From the IMG/VR virus record IMGVR_UViG_3300036850_000036, positions 1 to 38,166 of that record: a stretch of 38,166 bases of DNA, one strand, 5' to 3'. Position 1 is the stretch's first letter; each line of letters begins with the position of its first letter. The stretch comes from a virus. This document shows, in pieces, positions 20,588 to 28,613 of the stretch. The notes under the pieces are model-generated. The model ran no database searches. It worked only from the letters and a program-made list of their open reading frames with translations, and was not told the origin of the DNA. Both the position numbers and the translations under genes were made by a program.

Positions 20588-22397
20588 CGATCAGAACGAA
20601 CCGCGCGCACTCACGCGCGTTGCGCGCACCTCGTGGGGTTACACCCTGCGGGGTGCGCGCGTACTTGCAGACGATGCGCGCGCGTGGACGCGCGCGGAAG
20701 GCATCGAGGTGCACATCCGCGAGCAGGATGCGCGCGCGCTCAGCGCGCAGCAACAACGAGCGATGCGCGCGCAATCGAACCGACGCGGGAAGCGCACGCA
20801 GAGCACGCATCCTACACGCGCACGCGCGATCACCGACATTGAAGTGAATGCGCGCGCATTCGGAATGCGCGCATTCCGGTGCGCGTGCGCGATCGCAGTT
20901 CCGATCGCTGCGTGCGTGCTCCCCCCATGGGCGCTCGTCGAAGGCAACCCTGAGGCGATGCTCATCTGGCCTGCCGCGTACGGGTACCTCGCGTGGCTTG
21001 GTTGGACGCATCGTGAAGACGAGCCGGTTCCTTCGGTAACCACGTTGCCTCCAGTTGAGAAAAAGACGCGGCTGTTCTCACGGAACCGACCGGAAGCGGG
21101 CCTCAAGCCAACAGCACAGGAATCGGCGATCATCGACCGAATTCACACCTGGGAGGCCAACGCCGCCGATCGCAAGCTTCATGAGGTGTTCCCCGGCTCG
21201 CCGATCATCGATGAGTCCGGCATCTTGATTCCTATGGAGTTCGCAGGGTTGTGGACGCCTGCGAAGCTGGATAACCAGGTCGACCAACTGAGAGCACTGC
21301 TCTCGGTTCCCGATGAGGTCAAGACGCAAGTGAGGCCGGGTGGCACCGCTGATCGTGCTGTCCTGCGTATCCGCACCCGCGTGCGAGACCTTGACCTCAC
21401 CTGGTCACCGGAGCGCAAGGGGCTTGGTCTCAACGCCGATACGGGCGAAGTCGTCTACATCGACATTACTGATCGCATCCTTGTTGCGGGAATGTCCGGA
21501 GCGGGGAAGTCGGTAGCGCTTCGGGTGCTCATGGCTGCTGTACTCGATCTGCTCAACACGGCGCTGGTGATTCTTGACCTCAAGGTGGAAGGTGCCCTGT
21601 GGTCACACGTTGCGCGCGTCGAATCTGAGGCGGACGGTATCCAGTCGGTAGTTGATGATCTGGTTACCGAGATGCGCGAGCGTGAAACGATCATGCGCAC
21701 CGAAAGCCTTGACATGTGGGAACCCACCCCCGAGCGTCCTCGTATCGTCGTGGTCGTCGATGAAGGTGCGGAGCTCATGACCGAGGTCGAAGGCGCGGTT
21801 ACCGGTCTGCGCTCGCTCGCACGCCGTGCACGCTCGGCACAGATCATCTTGTGGTGGGCCACGCAGAAACCCACGGTGACCGGAGCTGGCAAAGGACTGG
21901 ACTCCGCTATTTCTGCTCAGCTCACCTCACAAGTGTGCATGGCTGTGTCCTCTCCTACTGAGGCGCGCAACGTCTTGGGAGAGGACGCCACCGCCAAGGG
22001 TTGGCATGCGGAAGATCTGCTCAAGGGCGGATGGTCGATGGTTCGCGTTCAGGGCGAAGACAGGACTCCGGACCCTACCCGCGTCTGGCACATGACCAAG
22101 GAAGACGTGAAGGCGATCGAACCGCGTTCACCATGGCGTCGCGCTAAGACGCTTTCGCCGGTCGCTGCAAAGGATGCGCTCGTTGTCGCACTCGAACTGT
22201 CCGAAGGGCTGCAAGGCGTGTCAACGGCGCGTCTTGCTATCGCACTCGGCGTTGCTGACACTGAGGTGCACGCACGCATGCGCATCCACGGTGTCGAGGT
22301 GGAACCGAACGCATTCGCGATGGGGAACGGCGAAAAGGCTCGGGGATACCGCAGGGATAAACTTGAGGCAGCGTTCAACGGGAGGAATGATCGATGA
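20571..22397 (+). CDS. FtsK/SpoIIIE/TraB-type DNA translocase
   Basis: 608 residues, GTG start within the end of the upstream gene. An Arg/Ala-rich N-terminus (about 1-100), two membrane segments (about 103-122 and 128-145), then an FtsK-type motor: Walker A VAGMSGAGKSVALR (residues 305-318), Walker B RIVVVVDEGAELM (391-403) and WWATQKPT (428-435). The C-terminal ~80 residues contain a winged-helix-like part (STARLAIALGVADTEVHARM). Membrane anchor, motor and C-terminal DNA-binding domain match TraB-type hexameric pumps of actinobacterial plasmids and FtsK. It probably moves double-stranded phage or plasmid DNA across or along a membrane. The first 300 bases are crowded with GCGC. Confidence 0.88.
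   Translation: MSSLTDDQNEPRALTRVARTSWGYTLRGARVLADDARAWTRAEGIEVHIREQDARALSAQQQRAMRAQSNRRGKRTQSTHPTRARAITDIEVNARAFGMRAFRCACAIAVPIAACVLPPWALVEGNPEAMLIWPAAYGYLAWLGWTHREDEPVPSVTTLPPVEKKTRLFSRNRPEAGLKPTAQESAIIDRIHTWEANAADRKLHEVFPGSPIIDESGILIPMEFAGLWTPAKLDNQVDQLRALLSVPDEVKTQVRPGGTADRAVLRIRTRVRDLDLTWSPERKGLGLNADTGEVVYIDITDRILVAGMSGAGKSVALRVLMAAVLDLLNTALVILDLKVEGALWSHVARVESEADGIQSVVDDLVTEMRERETIMRTESLDMWEPTPERPRIVVVVDEGAELMTEVEGAVTGLRSLARRARSAQIILWWATQKPTVTGAGKGLDSAISAQLTSQVCMAVSSPTEARNVLGEDATAKGWHAEDLLKGGWSMVRVQGEDRTPDPTRVWHMTKEDVKAIEPRSPWRRAKTLSPVAAKDALVVALELSEGLQGVSTARLAIALGVADTEVHARMRIHGVEVEPNAFAMGNGEKARGYRRDKLEAAFNGRNDR
20602..20893 (+). repeat. GCGC-dense tract at the 5' end of the FtsK-like gene
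   Basis: Very frequent GCGC and GCGCGC, often as GATGCGCGCG or AATGCGCGC. It includes two adjacent palindromes, GAATGCGCGCGCATTC (20846-20861) and CGGAATGCGCGCATTCCG (20861-20878). The density falls sharply after about 20900. Confidence 0.8.
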
Positions 22398-22633
22398 AAC
22401 TTGACTGGCAGAAAGACGACAAGGGATCGCACCGGCACGTGGCGGAAAGCTTCCAGTTCCGGTACATCATGATCTCTCCGAAGCGTGGGCGTGTGCATCT
22501 GCGGGTACAGCATCTCGACGATGACCCGGTATCGGCGAAACCCATCGATGAGCGTGCATGTACCTCTCGCAGGCAAGCCGAACGGATCGCTCAGCGATTC
22601 GAGGACAACGGCAACGCGCGCAGGCTTCGCTAG
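22394..22633 (+). CDS. Small basic protein at the end of the transfer-like module (79 aa)
   Basis: Starts MKLDWQKDDKGSHRHVAESF and ends with RRQAERIAQRF and NARRLR. Basic, with a short beta part (GRVHLRVQHL) and a final helix. The ATG overlaps the translocase TGA as ATGA, so it is coupled to it. It may bind DNA beside the pump. Its stop shares the bases CTAG with the stop of the converging gene. No family recognised. Confidence 0.7.
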   Translation: MKLDWQKDDKGSHRHVAESFQFRYIMISPKRGRVHLRVQHLDDDPVSAKPIDERACTSRRQAERIAQRFEDNGNARRLR

Positions 22634-23043
22634 TTTCCGGGGCACTCGCAAGAAACCGCCAGCCACGTAACGGGGATGTGGTTCCACGCTTCCCCATTGG
22701 TTTCACCGACGCGGTACACGTGGATACTAAATCCGATGTTGCCGATGAGGATCGCGCGGGCGTCCCACCCTTTCGTCATTGCTCCCTGTGTAGCTATGTT
22801 CACGAACACCGAAGGCGGGTAGTTGGGACCGCCCTCAAGTTGTTTGCCGTACATGGTCAGCTGGTTGTGGTACTCGGTGTCGCTGGGGAAGGATACCGTT
22901 GCTGTACCGGTACACAGGGGCAATGATGCACTGTTGATTTGTTTGCTTAGAGCGTCGAGACGATTGCTGTTGCCGCGAATGAGTTTGTGGTGACGGAACA
23001 GCTCTTTTCGGGTACGTGTGATGATCTCTTCGATTGATGCCAT
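22630..23043 (-). CDS. Probable tail protein with H-type-lectin-like C-terminal domain
   Basis: 137 residues from the ATG at 23043 (a GTG at 23049 is possible). The N-terminus (SIEEIITRTRKELFRHHKL) is a helix, possibly a short coiled coil. The C-terminal ~90 residues (TGTATVSFPSDTEYH, PPSVFVNIATQ, HIPVTWLAVSC) resemble the end of the 23826-24329 tail protein (PPHITTNIDS, SIPVRWVATY), which looks like a small H-type lectin domain. Such domains bind host surface sugars. It lies outside the main tail operon, beyond two plus-strand genes, so it may be a separately expressed or moved receptor-binding module. Confidence 0.68.
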   Translation of the reverse strand: MASIEEIITRTRKELFRHHKLIRGNSNRLDALSKQINSASLPLCTGTATVSFPSDTEYHNQLTMYGKQLEGGPNYPPSVFVNIATQGAMTKGWDARAILIGNIGFSIHVYRVGETNGEAWNHIPVTWLAVSCECPGN

Positions 23044-23069
23044 GAGCACAGCCTAACAGCAGGATCCTC

Positions 23070-23099
23070 TTGCATGGTCCTACTGTTTGCTGTTACGAT
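23070..23099 (+). promoter_or_regulatory. Promoter for the 87-residue membrane protein and WhiB
   Basis: TTGCAT (23070-23075), 18-base spacer, TACGAT (23094-23099) with a TGT extension directly before the -10. It lies 33 bases ahead of the ATG at 23132. Confidence 0.6.
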
Positions 23100-23131
23100 A
23101 AGTGATTATACAAAGACGAGAGGATCACACG

Positions 23132-23395
23132 ATGAATGCTTACAGGTTCAAAATTGAACTATTTGCTTGGGCCATGAAGACCATGCTCTGCGTTCTCACC
23201 GTATTGGTGACGGGATGCGTGTTCTTCCAGTCCGCAACCGGATTCTGGTCGTATCCAGTGTCCATGCGCATCGTCGCAGAACATCACGGAATTATCCCCG
23301 CCGTGTTGGTCGTCGGTACTGTGATGCTCTGGCTGTTGTACTGGAAGATCTTCCGAACCTGCCGAAGCCGAAAGGCGTACCAAGAAAGACACTAA
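23132..23395 (+). CDS. Small membrane protein (87 aa)
   Basis: ATG at 23132 with AGAGGA 7 bases upstream. Two membrane helices: about residues 10-33 (FAWAMKTMLCVLTVLVTGCVFF) and 52-74 (IIPAVLVVGTVMLWLLYW), then a basic end (RTCRSRKAYQERH). The first helix followed by VTGC resembles a lipobox, but the second helix makes a lipoprotein unlikely. It shares a promoter with the WhiB gene 10 bases downstream. Function unknown. Confidence 0.7.
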   Translation: MNAYRFKIELFAWAMKTMLCVLTVLVTGCVFFQSATGFWSYPVSMRIVAEHHGIIPAVLVVGTVMLWLLYWKIFRTCRSRKAYQERH

Positions 23396-23404
23396 GGGGA
23401 CAAC

Positions 23405-23854
23405 TTGACACAGTATGGTGACAAACTGTCGGGGGCTCCCAGCGAAAGCAGGGAGCCCCAGCCTGATTGGCGTACTAAGGCTGCATGCCGAGGGTATGCG
23501 GCGAGCATTGATCCTTGGGATGCCGATCCGAAAGACGGTACCGTCAACGCAACAGCTGCTGCATTCTGCAAGCATTGCCCGGTTCGGCGAGAATGCCTCC
23601 TCGAAGGACTCCGCAGTGACGAGATGAACGGCGGTTTCGCTTACGGCGTGTGGGGTGGGCTCTCACCGAAGGAACGCCGCGCCTTGATTCGATTGCGATA
23701 CCGAGCGGCGTGCCCCGTGTGCAAGGGCAACCTGGTGATCACTGCCGAAGGTGAGGAATGGCAGGTCTGCGCGAGCTGCGCCGTGACATGGCGTTGCCGA
23801 AAGCGTCAACCCGTCACCGAGGAGATTACGCCCGGTACGTCGCAACCCATCTGA
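23405..23854 (+). CDS. whiB: WhiB-family iron-sulfur transcription factor with extra C-terminal zinc ribbon
   Basis: 149 residues from a TTG start (AGGGGACAAC upstream). WhiB core: C28 (AACRGY), CKHC and a further cysteine (FCKHCPVRREC), then the GVWGG turn and a basic RRALIRLR helix. The four cysteines hold a 4Fe-4S cluster in this family, which works with sigma factors in actinobacteria. Phage WhiB proteins can block host WhiB2 and septum formation. Past the core are CPVC and CASC pairs, a second metal site not usual in short WhiB proteins. The first codons contain a strong hairpin. The last 29 bases overlap the end of the converging tail gene. Confidence 0.92.
   Translation: MTQYGDKLSGAPSESREPQPDWRTKAACRGYAASIDPWDADPKDGTVNATAAAFCKHCPVRRECLLEGLRSDEMNGGFAYGVWGGLSPKERRALIRLRYRAACPVCKGNLVITAEGEEWQVCASCAVTWRCRKRQPVTEEITPGTSQPI
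23432..23459 (+). other. Hairpin inside the first codons of the WhiB gene
   Basis: GGGGCTCCC and GGGAGCCCC (9 bp) enclose A-GC-GAAA-GC-A, a short stem capped by a GNRA tetraloop. The stem is the same as in the terminator at 16074-16099. It lies 37 bases after the preceding stop, so it may act as an attenuator. Confidence 0.65.
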
Positions 23855-24329
23855 CAGGAATGCTCACCCAGGTGTTGGTGTTCACCTGATTCTGAAAGAC
23901 GAACATGGTGAATCCAGTCGTTGTGGCGTTGGTGCCACGTGAGCCCCATCGGGCCGTTTCGCCTGCTACCGAGTCGATGTTGGTAGTGATATGAGGAGGC
24001 GCAGGAAAGGTGAAACCGAAGTTGACGTTAGCGGTTGTGGAACTCAGCGACGTGAACGACATGTTCAACGTTCCGGTGCGAGTCCAGTTAGTCAAGTTCG
24101 TGATGTTCGTAGCGCCTGCGGTGATATCATTTTGAATATCTACGATGTCCGCATTGATGGCAGTGATGTCATCTTCAACAGCGTCGACACGACCAGACAC
24201 CGTGTTCAGTGCAGCATCGACTTGCACAGCCAGAATCGGCGAACCACCCCCGGGACCTCCCGTGAGCGTGATACCCGGAAGCGAGGAAGGCGATTCGTAT
24301 TCCAAGCCCCAAGTGGTGGTAACAGGCAT
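23826..24329 (-). CDS. Minor tail protein with lectin-like C-terminal domain
   Basis: 167 residues, ATG at 24329 with GGGAGGGG just upstream. The N-terminal part (SLPGITLTGGPGGGSPILA) is shared with the next upstream gene (KPGITLTGDSDGSSPILA) and is probably a virion-attachment module. A coiled-coil stretch (GRVDAVEDDITAINADIVDI) follows, then the C-terminal domain (PPHITTNIDS, SIPVRWVATY) resembling H-type lectin folds. It is the last gene of the virion operon and probably a receptor-binding tip protein. Its end overlaps the converging WhiB gene. Confidence 0.78.
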   Translation of the reverse strand: MPVTTTWGLEYESPSSLPGITLTGGPGGGSPILAVQVDAALNTVSGRVDAVEDDITAINADIVDIQNDITAGATNITNLTNWTRTGTLNMSFTSLSSTTANVNFGFTFPAPPHITTNIDSVAGETARWGSRGTNATTTGFTMFVFQNQVNTNTWVSIPVRWVATYRA

Positions 24330-24340
24330 CGTGCCCCTCC

Positions 24341-25168
24341 CTAGATGAAGACTTCCACGACGACCAGGCCACCGCTTCCAGCGCCGCCGGTGCGGATATC
24401 GGCCTCAGACACGTCGTTCATCGCTCCCGAACCACCCCCGCCGAAGTTGCGCGCAGCGAAGCCGTTCGCGCCGCCGACCGTATCAGAGCTGGTACGGCCA
24501 CCCCCGTTGAAGAACGAACTGCCCCCCGCAGGCGATTCCGTTGCCGTAGCGAAGCTTTCGCTACGTGCGTTGCCGCCGTCGCCACCGGGGATGATGAGTT
24601 GGCCGGTTCCGGTTGTGGCACCGGTACCGCCAGCAACGCCATTCTGTCCGGCCGTGGTGTTGGTGCTTCCCGGATTACCGCCGTTGCCGCTCACGAGAGC
24701 ACCGAATGACGTGGTGCCACCTCCGGTGCCGCCGACCCCAACGCCGCCAGCGCCGCCGGTGCCCACGGTGACGTTCACCGAAGCGCCGATTGCAGCACTG
24801 AGAAGGAAGCTCTCCGCGTAACAGCCACCGCCTCCCCCCGAACCCAAGGAGATCTGAGCGGCGTTGGTGACAGCCGCGCCACCACCACCTGCTCCTGCGC
24901 CAACGAGGCGAACCCGAGCGGCCTTGAAACCGTCATAGCTTGCTTTGGTGAAGGCCGTGACGCTGCCAGGGACGTCATAATAGAGTGTCGTGAAGAGCCG
25001 GTATCCCGTGGTCTCGATAGCGGTAAGTCGAGACTCGAAGGACGCGAGAACCGCCTCAACGGCTTCCGCCAGAATCGGTGACGACCCGTCCGAGTCACCG
25101 GTCAAGGTGATACCAGGCTTGGATTGGGGTGTTTCGAACGGGAGCGAGTAAATCGGTGTTTCAGGCAT
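24341..25168 (-). CDS. Glycine-rich minor tail protein
   Basis: 275 residues. The same N-terminal anchor as its downstream neighbour (PGITLTG...SPILAEAVEAVL) is followed by a short helix and then a long Gly/Ala/Thr-rich region (GGGGGCYAESF, GTGGAGGVGVGG), ending GSGGLVVVEVFI. Such Gly-rich domains form repeats in phage tail tips and actinophage minor tail proteins. ATG overlaps the previous stop (TAATG). Likely part of the baseplate or tip, contacting the host surface. Confidence 0.8.
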   Translation of the reverse strand: MPETPIYSLPFETPQSKPGITLTGDSDGSSPILAEAVEAVLASFESRLTAIETTGYRLFTTLYYDVPGSVTAFTKASYDGFKAARVRLVGAGAGGGGAAVTNAAQISLGSGGGGGCYAESFLLSAAIGASVNVTVGTGGAGGVGVGGTGGGTTSFGALVSGNGGNPGSTNTTAGQNGVAGGTGATTGTGQLIIPGGDGGNARSESFATATESPAGGSSFFNGGGRTSSDTVGGANGFAARNFGGGGSGAMNDVSEADIRTGGAGSGGLVVVEVFI

Positions 25169-26280
25169 TATTGCACCCCAACAAAGATAACGGTAGATTC
25201 GCGCGTGGCGATCTTGACGGGACTCTCGACGTTCAGCGGAATCGTTGCACGCTCCACGATATGCAGCTCGCGGTTCCCGTTGTTGTACGTCACCCGCAGG
25301 ACATCGTACGGACGAACGGCAGGATTGGGGACCGCTGACAGACCAACGTCGTATGGAGCGCCGAGTGACTGACGTAGGAGGTTCCGGGCGGCGTTAGCCG
25401 CCTGCGTCTGCGTCGTGATGAACGGCGATGAGTAGAAGCGCGGTACTCGCCCGAAGGGGCCGTCAAAGAACGTCGGGCTCGATTGCTGGGCGTCGAAGGC
25501 GACGGCGCGAACGGGTGTGATCTCGTCTGCGCCTTCACCCGTGACGACTACGGCGTTATACACGCCTTCGCGTGACAGGGATCGGTCCGCTTGGACCATG
25601 GCGCCACCGGGGCCTGCCTTGACCGACCACGTCACGTCGTCTTCATCGGGGATGGTTCGGAACACAAGCTGCCCCAGCTCATCCCAGTAGACGACCTTCC
25701 CGAGTCCTTCTGCCAAGGTCAGCAGCAACTCATAGCGCGATTCCTCAACGATGAGCGATCGCCCGATCGTAGACAGATCCGAATCATCATCGAACACGAT
25801 CACCGCGTCGTCATAGACCGTGTGGACCGTGTCGCTGACGATCTCACCTACTGTGGTTCCCGTGATCCACTGCCGTGGTTGCAGAAACCGGGAATCGATG
25901 ATGGTAGCCATACGGTCGTCAAGAGTGAGCTTGAGGGGGCCTTTGGCAGCGTCATTCTGGGAGATTTCCGAGATGCGGAAGTATCCAAGGGGCGCCCAGA
26001 GAATACCGTTCGCGCCTCGGTCGATTCCACGAGAGAGGAACACCTCAGCACCGTACGGGGCGAGGGAGAGGTTCTGTGAAGTCGGCCAGTTGCCTACCAA
26101 TTCGACAGAACCAGACGCCCTGATGTCCGCTGTGGCATCGAACTCAATAGATCCGTTCAGAATTGGCAGTTCGATACCGGTAGGATCGGCTCCGGTCTGG
26201 AAACCATCCACAGCAGTGCACTGAAACCGAGCCATATGTGAGCCTGATACCAAGGAAGCGAAATCGGCAGCGGTAACCAT
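25168..26280 (-). CDS. Minor tail protein (baseplate hub-like)
   Basis: 370 residues with the layout of the DUF5047/siphovirus hub-like minor tail proteins of actinophages: an early beta region with IELPILNGSIEFDATADI, a central helical part (GTTVGEIVSDTVHTVYDD) and a C-terminal part with VRPYDVLRVTYNNGNREL. It probably forms part of the tail tip. The ATG overlaps the stop of the upstream gene. No enzyme motif is seen. Confidence 0.8.
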   Translation of the reverse strand: MVTAADFASLVSGSHMARFQCTAVDGFQTGADPTGIELPILNGSIEFDATADIRASGSVELVGNWPTSQNLSLAPYGAEVFLSRGIDRGANGILWAPLGYFRISEISQNDAAKGPLKLTLDDRMATIIDSRFLQPRQWITGTTVGEIVSDTVHTVYDDAVIVFDDDSDLSTIGRSLIVEESRYELLLTLAEGLGKVVYWDELGQLVFRTIPDEDDVTWSVKAGPGGAMVQADRSLSREGVYNAVVVTGEGADEITPVRAVAFDAQQSSPTFFDGPFGRVPRFYSSPFITTQTQAANAARNLLRQSLGAPYDVGLSAVPNPAVRPYDVLRVTYNNGNRELHIVERATIPLNVESPVKIATRESTVIFVGVQ

Positions 26281-27161
26281 CAGGATTGCCGCCCCTCGAA
26301 CCGACGCACCATGAAGCGAGAGAATCCTCCGCCGGTATTTCGGCCCTCAAGCGTGAAGGTCACGACGTCACCAGGATTCACGGTGGCACCCCAGCCAGGG
26401 ATGTCAATATCACCCGAGGCAGAACCCGAGCCGGTGAACAGGACAGTACCGTTCGCGAGTAGACGCCAATCGGTGACGCCGGTCGCGCTCACGCCGATGT
26501 CATACGAAACCTTGGGATGCCACACATGTGGCCTGCCTTCGTAGACGGCGACATACGACGCCGAAGTAGTGGCAGGTACGAAAACAGTTCCATTGATTTC
26601 TGCATTGGTGGTTGGCGCCATGTGGTAGTACAGATACGGCCTGGCGAGCCCCGCACCTGATAGGGCATCGTTTGAAAAGATGCCGTTACCTGCGCTATCG
26701 CGGATTTGGATAACGTTGGTATTGAAGATTTCTAGCGCGCGAGTAGAGTCTTCATCTCCGTAATACAGGACAGTAAACGGTTCGCCGTCCGTGTCCCGGC
26801 CGAAGTATACCTGATCATACTCGTTGATGTAGGTAAGGAAACGGACCTGCCCAAGGTAGAACGTCAGGTCAGAGATGAACTCACCAGGGTTGGACAGTTT
26901 TCCGAGAATCCACCATGTTCCCACGCCTTTTGCGTTTTCGGGAGCCCACCCGAGCATCCCCACCACGTCACCAACTTTGAGTGCAAGCGGGTTCACACCC
27001 TCTACCATGGGGATATCAGTAAGGGTGATACCGCGCCATTCAATCGTGTTGTGCAACCGCTCATGGTCCCATGACAGAATGATGCCCTGTGAGAACTGGA
27101 CACCCTTGGAAGGCGCAGGCGTCAGCAATGCTGCCAGGTCGTTGTTCGCTCTATCAGTCAC
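26280..27161 (-). CDS. Minor tail protein
   Basis: 293 residues, GTG start with GGGTGA upstream. It is beta-rich, with a short N-terminal helix and later a jelly-roll-like part (TSASYVAVYEGRPHVWHP, WRLLANGTVLFTGSGS, VTFTLEGRNTGGGFSR). The end has the form of a carbohydrate-binding or trimeric tip domain. The position between the hub-like protein and the 480-residue tail protein supports a tail-tip part. Confidence 0.74.
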   Translation of the reverse strand: MTDRANNDLAALLTPAPSKGVQFSQGIILSWDHERLHNTIEWRGITLTDIPMVEGVNPLALKVGDVVGMLGWAPENAKGVGTWWILGKLSNPGEFISDLTFYLGQVRFLTYINEYDQVYFGRDTDGEPFTVLYYGDEDSTRALEIFNTNVIQIRDSAGNGIFSNDALSGAGLARPYLYYHMAPTTNAEINGTVFVPATTSASYVAVYEGRPHVWHPKVSYDIGVSATGVTDWRLLANGTVLFTGSGSASGDIDIPGWGATVNPGDVVTFTLEGRNTGGGFSRFMVRRFEGRQS

Positions 27162-27170
27162 CGTGTCACC

Positions 27171-28613
27171 CTATTCGAAATCTTCAATGTCACCCTGTGT
27201 AAGCCACAGTTCTTGCCAGGTGAGCCACTGAGCCCACACGTCTTCCCAGGTGCCGTCTTCGCCGAGGAGTGCCCAGAGCATCGTCCACGTGATCGTTGTG
27301 GGCAGGATGTTCTCAGTGTCCATCGCCGCTACTTCGGTGAAGGCTACCTGCCACACCCACAGCGGTTGCCCACGCATAGAGTGCGGTTTCACGGAAGTCG
27401 TGCTGACCACGTACCCGCTGGGAAGCCCCGAGTAGTCGATGGGGCAGTCTTCCACGGCGTCCCCCGGTGGCTGCAAGAGCAGCACGCCGCCGTAAGTCAG
27501 CAGGCCGAGAACAGCAATATTCGCCTCTGCGGATCGTGTGACAAAGGTGAGCCCGAACGAGCCGGAAGAGCCAACGTCGGTGACCGCGAGGATGTGGTGA
27601 CGCCCTTTGACGTCGTACAATCCCACGCGTGAGTCGTACCCGATCGCATCCCAGTCGGTGCACTCGATTTGCCAGTTGAACAGAGGATAAGCTACCGACT
27701 TCAACCACACCTCGGTCTGAACCGGGGTGATGTCCGCTGTTGCGGCCACAAGCTCGGGGATGGCATGGACCTCGATAGGTCCGTACCACTGCTCATAGGC
27801 CGCGCCACCATCTTTACGTGCGCGGATATGCACGTTCGATCCTGCGACAAGATCAGGATCGGTAACGAACAACTGCCAGTCTCGGGGTTCGTCGCTGCCC
27901 GTAGGCCATGCCTTGCACATGAGGGAAGAACCCAGGACACGGAACTTGGCGTACCATGGGATGTTCGCGGTCCACTCACCCAACCGGAGCGTACTGGTCA
28001 AACCGGTGAACACGCCAGCGACGCGTTTACCGAGCTGGATACGAACATCACGGCCGTCAACGGCGTTTTCGAAGATCAACTGACATTCGTAGTAGTTGTT
28101 CTCATCTGCGGATCGCAAGCCCATGTTGTAGTTGGTCTGTACGTCCAATGCAGGATCGGGCTGGACTGCTGACCACGTTGCTTCCGCGTCAACCGCACTC
28201 GGATCGGTTGGAGCATTCTGTTCGAGAATATCGCTGGCGGGGGTAGCGTCTTCGATGATGCCCACGCCGTTGTCAACACGCGCGGTAGCACCAGGATCGA
28301 CGTCGAAGGCCGTATACACCTGACCGGTATCCGCAGTACCCCACGTGGTAGCAGGTGCTGTGACGCGGTTGAACGAGTCGTAGAAAGCAGGGGTAACGAG
28401 CCGGTAGTGGTTGACGACGTTGGGGGTGTACTCGTAATCATCGACGATCGTCACGCCCAGCGTGGAGACATTCCCGCCTCCGCGCACATCGACCCACACG
28501 GGTTCGGCATCGGTAGACCGCTGCAAGGTGTAGCTGACGTTAGCCACCAACGCACCAGCGGTGAGTCGGACGCGTCCGAGGTCGTCAAGATAGGTAGCGC
28601 TCAGAGTCACCAT
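27171..28613 (-). CDS. Minor tail protein (distal-tail type)
   Basis: 480 residues, starting MVTLSATYLDDLGRVRL directly after the tape measure, where actinophages encode the first large minor tail protein. It has fibronectin-like or Ig-like starts (TYLDDLGRVRLTAGAL, YTLQRSTD), a middle domain with aromatic residues (NNYYECQLIF, laminin-G/concanavalin-like pattern) and a C-terminal region with DYSGLPSGYVVSTTSV. The ATG overlaps the tape measure stop region; GGAAGG lies about 9 bases upstream. Confidence 0.8.
   Translation of the reverse strand: MVTLSATYLDDLGRVRLTAGALVANVSYTLQRSTDAEPVWVDVRGGGNVSTLGVTIVDDYEYTPNVVNHYRLVTPAFYDSFNRVTAPATTWGTADTGQVYTAFDVDPGATARVDNGVGIIEDATPASDILEQNAPTDPSAVDAEATWSAVQPDPALDVQTNYNMGLRSADENNYYECQLIFENAVDGRDVRIQLGKRVAGVFTGLTSTLRLGEWTANIPWYAKFRVLGSSLMCKAWPTGSDEPRDWQLFVTDPDLVAGSNVHIRARKDGGAAYEQWYGPIEVHAIPELVAATADITPVQTEVWLKSVAYPLFNWQIECTDWDAIGYDSRVGLYDVKGRHHILAVTDVGSSGSFGLTFVTRSAEANIAVLGLLTYGGVLLLQPPGDAVEDCPIDYSGLPSGYVVSTTSVKPHSMRGQPLWVWQVAFTEVAAMDTENILPTTITWTMLWALLGEDGTWEDVWAQWLTWQELWLTQGDIEDFE

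Noticed and set aside
23405-23433. TTGACA as a promoter -35 box
   Set aside because: It overlaps the TTG start codon of WhiB and has no -10 at 16-18 bases.
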